A stretch of DNA of 64,000 bases from Methanosarcina siciliae T4/M (lineage in GTDB: Archaea > Halobacteriota > Methanosarcinia > Methanosarcinales > Methanosarcinaceae), in contig NZ_CP009506.1 of NCBI RefSeq assembly GCF_000970085.1, positions 1,488,001 through 1,552,000 on the forward strand, given 5' to 3'. The translations under genes were made by a program, and so were the position numbers. The stretch's first letter is position 1; every line of letters starts with the position of its first letter. A model generated the notes under the pieces. The model worked only from the letters and a program-made list of their open reading frames with translations, was not told where the DNA came from and did no database searches. Positions 54,876-64,000 of this stretch are shown here, piece by piece.

Positions 54876-55074
54876 TTTAATTACAAAATCTCTTTCATCT
54901 TTTAATGGAGTCAGGAGTTCTTTCCTGTCTGACGAGGATTTGTCGGTTCGGTTAATTCTGGGTGATAGATGTTTTTCAAACATATCTATCGCGAAATGAA
55001 CTAACTGAATTGATGTTGTTAGTGCAAGTTTCTGCGACCAAGACCTTTAATTTTAAGTGTGCGATACATTAACA

Positions 55075-56552
<1,478 letters not shown>

Positions 56553-56638
56553 AAGCCGAAAAAACACTATCACTCAGATGCCGATAAACCGAACAAATCC
56601 TCAAACCTGAGGTCCTTTACGGATCTCTAGTCTCTCTC

Positions 56639-56711
56639 GGGCTTGTAGATCAGCTGGAAGATCGCTGCCTTTGCAAGGCAGAGGCCCTGGGTTCGAGTCC
56701 CAGCAAGTCCA
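56639..56711 (+). tRNA. tRNA-Ala (anticodon TGC)
   Basis: 73 nt in the 16S-23S spacer. Acceptor stem GGGCTTG/CAAGTCC contains the G3-U70 pair that identifies alanine tRNA. Anticodon stem CTGCC/GGCAG with loop TTTGCAA gives anticodon TGC. T arm GGGTTCGAGTCCC. CCA is not encoded. Confidence 0.95.
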
Positions 56712-56829
56712 TTTTTATGCACCCGGAAAGTAGTTTTTCGGGGAAGGATGGATAGCCTGCGCGGAACCGCAGGCATATGAAGTCGTGTATAGGTGCTGTA
56801 TACTGGACGCTTACTGGACCTGGTTAGGT

Positions 56830-59715
<2,886 letters not shown>

Positions 59716-59804
59716 ATTCGTTCCTTTCACTTAATTCAGGTCCAGGCGAAATCCGGTATGCAGCACATCTATACATGACTTTTCCCATATCCTATTTATA
59801 GGTC

Positions 59805-59931
59805 GAGTTTGGCGGCCACAGCGGCAGGGCAACTCCTGTACCCATCCCGAACACAGCAGATAAGCCTGCCCGCGTTCCTTACTGTACTGAAGTGTGCGAG
59901 CCTTCGGGAACTCTGGATCGCTGCCAAATTC
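59805..59931 (+). rRNA. rrf: 5S ribosomal RNA
   Basis: About 127 nt. The terminal stem GAGTTTGGCGGC pairs with GCTGCCAAATTC. CCCATCCCGAACAC is the conserved loop. It follows 23S by about 90 bases in the same operon. Confidence 0.93.
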
Positions 59932-59944
59932 ACCCTATACTACT

Positions 59945-60050
59945 TACTATTTTAGAATTGAGTTTTTGAATTGCTTTTTAAAATTGCTTTTTGAATCGTT
60001 TTTGTATTTTACTGTTGTTTTTTGTGAATCTCTAATATTCTTTCAACAAT
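59945..60050 (+). terminator. T-rich terminator region of the rRNA operon
   Basis: Several T runs (GAGTTTTTGAATTGCTTTTT, GCTTTTTGAATCGTTTTTGT, TTGTTTTTTG) follow 5S within 100 bases, as in archaeal poly-T termination. Confidence 0.55.
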
Positions 60051-60231
60051 TCTTTAATTTTGTATCCTGATACTTTCGAATCAGGCGGGACAATTTCTCA
60101 ATTTCCTGTTCTTTTAATTCCCGCTTGCCGTTTCATATACGAGGTGGGTGCGCCTCCGGTATATTTATGAGGACCGGAGGAGTGAAAAATAGCTTAATTT
60201 ATACCGGGTGCTGCAAAAAGAGTTTTATGGC
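60051..60231. other. Intergenic with hairpin downstream of cbiZ
   Basis: CCTCCGG (60153-60159) pairs with CCGGAGG (60174-60180). It lies about 50 bases beyond the cbiZ stop and could end its transcript, although no T run follows on the minus strand. Confidence 0.35.
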
Positions 60232-60834
60232 TTATTCTCCCCTCAGCTCAAGCCCTGCCTTAACTCCTTTCATTACAGACTTGGTAATCTTTTTTCCGAA
60301 CTCCGTACTTGAGCCTGCATAGGGAATTTCCTGCTTTTCTTTATTTTCCGGGTCAGTTTCTGAGTTCTTCTCATAGGCTACAATCACAGCATCCGTGTTT
60401 GTACCCAGGAAAGTGTAGCCTTTTTCAAGAAGTACAAGCCCTTTAGCTTCGGTAGCGGTGATAATCGCCCCGAAGAGAGCTGTTTCTGATAGTCTTGCTT
60501 TTGAGATTAATATTATGTTTATGGTTCCTATTTTTGCTCTGAATTCCGAGCCATTGCTTACGCCAGCGGTTATGAAGGCGGTTAGATAGTCGTCTTCAAT
60601 GACCTGGAAGTACTTCATTTTGACAGCTGTCAGAAGGCCGAAGTAAGCTGCATCTAAGCCCAGTTTCAAGGCCTCTTCTTTTACGAACCCCTGAGGGTCA
60701 GGAGGGTTGAAGGTTCTTGGAACCTGTTTGTTGAAAAGATAGTTTATCTGTGCTCGGCCGCCGTTTAAGCCCGTGCTTACGGCTTCAAAATCGCCTTCAA
60801 TGACAAGAGTATTGTCCTTTACATAGTATCGCAT
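60232..60834 (-). CDS. cbiZ: Adenosylcobinamide amidohydrolase CbiZ
   Basis: 200 residues. The CbiZ core is visible: STGLNGGRAQINYLFNKQVP near the start, a central LTAVKMKYFQVIEDDYLTAF segment with AGVSNGSE, and the diagnostic LGTNTDAVIVAYEKN followed by IPYAGSSTEFGKKITKSVMK. CbiZ hydrolyses the amide of adenosylcobinamide to adenosylcobyric acid, letting archaea salvage incomplete corrinoids. It fits a methylotrophic lifestyle with heavy B12 use. It is a single-domain form, not the CbiS fusion. Transcribed divergently from the mini-ORF at 61081. Confidence 0.85.
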   Translation of the reverse strand: MRYYVKDNTLVIEGDFEAVSTGLNGGRAQINYLFNKQVPRTFNPPDPQGFVKEEALKLGLDAAYFGLLTAVKMKYFQVIEDDYLTAFITAGVSNGSEFRAKIGTINIILISKARLSETALFGAIITATEAKGLVLLEKGYTFLGTNTDAVIVAYEKNSETDPENKEKQEIPYAGSSTEFGKKITKSVMKGVKAGLELRGE

Positions 60835-61004
60835 ATGATGATCACGTTTTTCCCAGAGGATATATGCTTATGGTTCCAGTCAAGATAATGCTTATTGATT
60901 AAATATGGGACGGCATGCTCCGGAGACAATTCCTGGATTTTGCATTACATTTCAAAGCTGCAACTTTGGAAGATCCGAAAGTATATCTCTTTAGCCTTCA
61001 TATA

Positions 61005-61020
61005 TTATATGTATATATAT
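61005..61020 (+). promoter_or_regulatory. TATA region upstream of mini-ORF 61081
   Basis: TTATATGTATATATAT lies about 60 bases before a 39-codon ORF that has a strong ribosome binding site, giving a leader of about 35 bases. Confidence 0.4.
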
Positions 61021-61080
61021 AGGGATATTGTTACAATATCTATGTATTTGGATTAACTATATATTGGAGGCGATCTTAGT

Positions 61081-61200
61081 ATGTTTGTGCCAAAAACATT
61101 ACCCCGTTACCACCATCTCTACACCTTGAATGACCCAAACTCTTTTTCTGAAAGTGCCTCTTCCGTGGTAACGGGTAAAAAAATTGTTATTAGAACATAA
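61081..61200 (+). CDS. Mini-protein ORF, 39 aa, with strong ribosome binding site
   Basis: ATG 61081 follows GGAGGCGATC, nearly a perfect complement of the 16S 3' end, at ideal distance, and a TATA run lies 60 bases further up. The product begins MFVPKTLPRYHHLYTLNDPN and ends in a basic KKIVIRT. The DNA contains an inverted repeat ACCCCGTTACCAC (61101-61113)/GTGGTAACGGGT (61165-61176) spanning most of the ORF, so the mRNA would fold on itself. It could be a regulatory leader peptide or a dual-function RNA. No family recognised. Confidence 0.45.
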   Translation: MFVPKTLPRYHHLYTLNDPNSFSESASSVVTGKKIVIRT

Positions 61201-61537
61201 AGCAGTACTATCAATAGATAAACTATGAACAAGGTGCTGGACAGCCAATGAAAAACGAGTATTATTCCCCAAAGGTGCAGTTTTCTTCTTTTCAATGATC
61301 GATAACTGAGAATAGTAAGTAAAGGGCTAGTTTTGAGTTGTTAGAACATAGATAACGTAACCGTTTTGAAATTTGCTTAATAACTCACGGACACGATCTA
61401 CATTCTATTTTTTTGAATGCCATTTTTAATAAAATGTTTTTGAATGCTATTTCAAGTTTGCCATTTTACAATCCGCTTTTGAGTATGTTGTTTTTGATTT
61501 CCTATCGTTAAATGTGCCGAATTTCACACTTTCAGTT
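61201..61537. other. Intergenic, AT-rich, nothing identified
   Basis: Only short frames (for example 16 codons from about 61248) are seen. No repeats or hairpins of note. Confidence 0.3.
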
Positions 61538-61606
61538 TTATTCCTCACCAATTTCTTTCCTGAATTCGACGTAATCTCTCTCAACTTCTTCAAGTTCGTA
61601 TTCCAT
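61538..61606 (-). CDS. Mini-ORF, 22 aa, acidic helix
   Basis: The product MEYELEEVERDYVEFRKEIG plus EE has a perfect charged-helix composition. The ATG at 61606 follows GGAGGGATAAA at ribosome-binding distance. It stops at TAA 61538. It may be a micro-protein, or the 5' end left by a deletion. No relatives recognised. Confidence 0.35.
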   Translation of the reverse strand: MEYELEEVERDYVEFRKEIGEE

Positions 61607-61862
61607 TTTATCCCTCCGTTTAGAGTTATGATGTCCGAAATTCTTTCATAGTAATTCGCAGTTGAAAAGAATATTTCACTTCATTACGGGTCCGAATCAT
61701 AACGTTGCCAGAAAACCATGTAAAAATGGCTTTGAAGACTTTTCTTCACTTGTATTTTCCATCTTTTACTTCTCCTATCCCAATTTATAGTTCCTCATCA
61801 CTTTCAATAGGAACACGGTAACCTATTTCCTATTTAATTATATATATACTTTTCTCACATTT

Positions 61863-62274
61863 GCTGAAATTTATGTCAACTACTCTGCGATTCAGTACAA
61901 CTGTACGGATAACATTGAAAAAGCGGCATGGTACAATAATTCCCTGAAAAAAGGATCTGGTGTATGGAATTCTCCTTATTTCGGGGTGGGAGATTTTACA
62001 CATTTCAATGCACCCGAACTTTATTTTAATGTTGAAATCAAAGGGGACTTTAAGGCCCCTCTTGTTTCCAACCTTCTGCCCGTTATAGTGATATCCATCC
62101 TTTTGTTTGTAGTGCTTACGATCACGACCCGGGGTGAGAAGAAAACCCTTTTCAGGTTCAGTTCTCAAATATGGCCTTGAATACGATTCTATTTATGGAG
62201 ATTCTGGAGATCCAGTCCCTGAACATGATATTAAGTACTATTTTAACACAGAAGAACATCCCGTTTTTTTATAA
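61863..62274 (+). pseudogene. Decayed membrane-protein gene (5' deleted, frameshifted)
   Basis: An open frame without start reads EIYVNYSAIQYNCTDNIEKA through to a transmembrane helix NLLPVIVISILLFVVLTIT and stops at 62180. The adjacent frame then reads LKYGLEYDSIYGDSGDPVPE and on to a stop at 62274, continuing as if after a frameshift. Together they look like the end of the extracellular part, one membrane helix and the following domain fragment of a larger surface or sensor protein. Confidence 0.5.
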
Positions 62275-62511
62275 ATTCTGAATTATATTTAAGTTCTGAG
62301 TTGTTGTAATAATCTGAAAGAAAGATTCAAATACGATAATACAAATCGAGTCAGCTACCATTATAGTATATGCCTTAAAGTTATCGAATGCAGCCAAACG
62401 TGAATGATCTCTTATTATTCGGATAATGTAATAATTATGATAATAACTTACTCGATAATTATAAAATGTTAGGTATTTTTGCCGTCTAAGAGGGGGGAAC
62501 CTGAGGGGAAT

Positions 62512-64000
62512 ATGAACACAAAAGTGGAGCAATTTCCGACAAATAACCCTAATCCTGTTCTCAGTGTTGGAAAGGATGGTACTGTTCTTTACTCAAATGA
62601 GGCCGGTGAGCCCTTATTGCATGAGTGGGGCGTGGAAATAGGAGGAAAACTACCTTCAACTTTCGGAGATCTTGTGCAAAGGGTAATTTCCCTAAACAGA
62701 CCCGAAAAAACGGAAGTAAAAACAGAGAAAAAAGTATACCTGGTCACGTTTCATCCCTCAACTGAAGAAAAACACGTAAACATTTACGGCTTCGATATAA
62801 CTGACCAGAAAAAGCTTGAAGAAAGGGTCCGTATTAAGGAAAAACAGAACGACATTCTCTACAAGATAGGAAAAGCCGCTCTTGAATACGAGAACCTGCA
62901 AAACTTTCTGGATGAGAGTGTAAAGCTGATTGCAAGTATACTTGAACTGGAGTACTGTAAAATTTTGGAACTTATACCCGACGGAAATTTCCTGTTAAGG
63001 GCTGGGTTCGGATGGAAACACGGACTTGTAGGAAGAGCTATTGTTGAAGGGGAAAAGGAGTCACAGGCAGGGTACACCTTGCTTTCGAGGACGCCTGTGG
63101 TCGTGGAAGACTTTGAAGAGGAAAGCCGCTTTAAGAAACCAGAATTACTGAGAATGCACGAAGTTAATAGCGGAGTAAGTGTTGCAATCGGCAGTACTGG
63201 AAAAACATTTGGAGTACTTGGTGTCCATTCCAGGAAAAAAAGGAAGTTTACATCAGATGACACTTACTTTCTCAGTTCAGTAGCTTTTTTAATTGCACAG
63301 GTAATCGAACGCAAAAAAGCAGAAGAAGCCTTGAAAGAGGCATACGACAGTTTAGACGAAAAAGTCCATGAGCGTACAGAAGAACTTGAGATAGCTTATA
63401 ATTCGTTGAAAGAAAGCGAAAAAAGTCTTGCAGAAGCTCAAGAAATGGCTCATATTGGAAACTGGGAACGGGACTTTGCAAGCAATGAATTTCATTGGTC
63501 TGATGAAGTGTATCGGATTTTCGGACTTAAGCCTCAAGAGTTTGAAGTAAATTATGGCTTATTTTTAAGTTACTTACACCCAGATGATCAAGATTATGTT
63601 AATAATGCCGTTAAAGAGGCATTAAACGGAAAGCCCTTTGACATTGATTTCAGGATAATTCTAGCCAATGGCGAAGAGCGCATAGCCCATGCTAAAGGTG
63701 AAGCTGTTTTCGATGAGAAAAATAATCCTGTCAGGATTAGAGGGATAACTCAAGATATAACAGAGCATAAGAAAGCTGAAGAGAAAATTCAGACACTGGC
63801 AAATGCTGTGGAGTCGTCAACTGATGCTATCATCACTAAGTCCCTTGATGGCGTTATTACAAGCTGGAATAAGGGAGCAGAGCAGGTTTATGGTTATTCA
63901 GCAGGAGAAGTCCTGGGAAAGCCCATGTCCGTCCTTGAACCGTCCACATTAACCGGTGAAACCGAAAAATTAAGTGAAATGATTAAACGAGGAGAAAAGA
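62512..64000 (+). CDS. PAS/GAF sensor histidine kinase (N-terminal part, cut by window edge)
   Basis: Open from ATG 62512 (GAGGGG just upstream) to the window end, 496 codons without stop. Domain order: N-terminal PAS (1-105, NPVLSVGKDGTVLYSNEAGE; NIYGFDITDQKKLEERV), GAF (about 120-260, ILELEYCKILELIPDGNFLL), coiled coil (ERKKAEEALKEAYDSLDEKV), PAS_3-type fold (about 310-425, AHIGNWERDF, YLHPDDQDY, RGITQDITEHKKAEE) and another PAS (LANAVESSTDAIITKSLDGV). Kinase domains are expected beyond the window. No membrane segment, so a cytoplasmic sensor. Such multi-PAS/GAF kinases are abundant in Methanosarcina; the ligand is unknown. Confidence 0.85.
   Translation, partial: MNTKVEQFPTNNPNPVLSVGKDGTVLYSNEAGEPLLHEWGVEIGGKLPSTFGDLVQRVISLNRPEKTEVKTEKKVYLVTFHPSTEEKHVNIYGFDITDQKKLEERVRIKEKQNDILYKIGKAALEYENLQNFLDESVKLIASILELEYCKILELIPDGNFLLRAGFGWKHGLVGRAIVEGEKESQAGYTLLSRTPVVVEDFEEESRFKKPELLRMHEVNSGVSVAIGSTGKTFGVLGVHSRKKRKFTSDDTYFLSSVAFLIAQVIERKKAEEALKEAYDSLDEKVHERTEELEIAYNSLKESEKSLAEAQEMAHIGNWERDFASNEFHWSDEVYRIFGLKPQEFEVNYGLFLSYLHPDDQDYVNNAVKEALNGKPFDIDFRIILANGEERIAHAKGEAVFDEKNNPVRIRGITQDITEHKKAEEKIQTLANAVESSTDAIITKSLDGVITSWNKGAEQVYGYSAGEVLGKPMSVLEPSTLTGETEKLSEMIKRGEK

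Noticed and set aside
54559..54983. Small ORFs upstream of 16S rRNA
   Set aside because: They coincide with the duplicated rRNA promoters and hairpins, which explain the sequence better.

Overview
The window reads as a chromosomal segment of a methanogenic archaeon of the genus Methanosarcina. The main evidence is a methanol-specific methyltransferase set (MtaA, MtaB, MtaC), an archaeal rRNA operon with tRNA-Ala(TGC) in the 16S-23S spacer, CbiZ, an archaeal-type LeuRS, PGF-pre-PGF/PKD surface protein architecture, TATA-box promoters with GGAGGTGAT-type ribosome binding sites, and an in-frame TAG inside an otherwise intact transposase, as expected where UAG can be read as pyrrolysine. The mtaA/mtaB/mtaC order resembles, from memory, the third methanol locus of M. 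acetivorans; the species is not proven here.

Layout. 0-5.4 kb is an accessory, AT-rich stretch: a candidate structured RNA, decayed and intact zinc-finger mini-proteins, an insertion sequence, a GIY-YIG protein, small hypothetical genes and a truncated fae. 5.9-12.4 kb carries a nine-PKD surface protein, an Msr-like regulator and two orphan copies of a small antitoxin-like gene. 12.6-18.3 kb holds two diverged copies of a duplicated block (antitoxin/toxin plus chagasin-like lipoprotein). Between the copies lie an ABC-2 exporter pair and a small IS-derived element.

18.26-30.0 kb is a defence island. A 288-bp inverted-repeat element with a target-site duplication sits at its edge. Next comes a six-gene operon on the minus strand: C5 DNA methyltransferase, HhH-GPD glycosylase, DrmA-like helicase, DrmB, PLD-type DrmC and a 1005-residue DrmE-like protein. 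I read it as a DISARM system with an added base-excision glycosylase of the T:G mismatch (Mig) type. The glycosylase would repair the deamination products of the system's own 5-methylcytosine.

30.2-39.5 kb is GC-richer core sequence: an M1 aminopeptidase, three tandem DUF1622 membrane proteins, threonine synthase and leucyl-tRNA synthetase. 39.7-42.8 kb holds two transposases, one IS4/IS1634-like and one with the in-frame TAG. 43.3-49 kb encodes a 1896-residue TPR solenoid, followed by a macro-domain protein. 50.5-54.2 kb is the methanol methyltransferase locus (mtaA converging on mtaCB). 54.6-60.0 kb is the rRNA operon with two tandem promoters sharing a start-proximal hairpin. The window ends with cbiZ (corrinoid salvage), two mini-ORFs with good ribosome binding sites, a decayed membrane-protein gene and the first part of a PAS/GAF sensor kinase.
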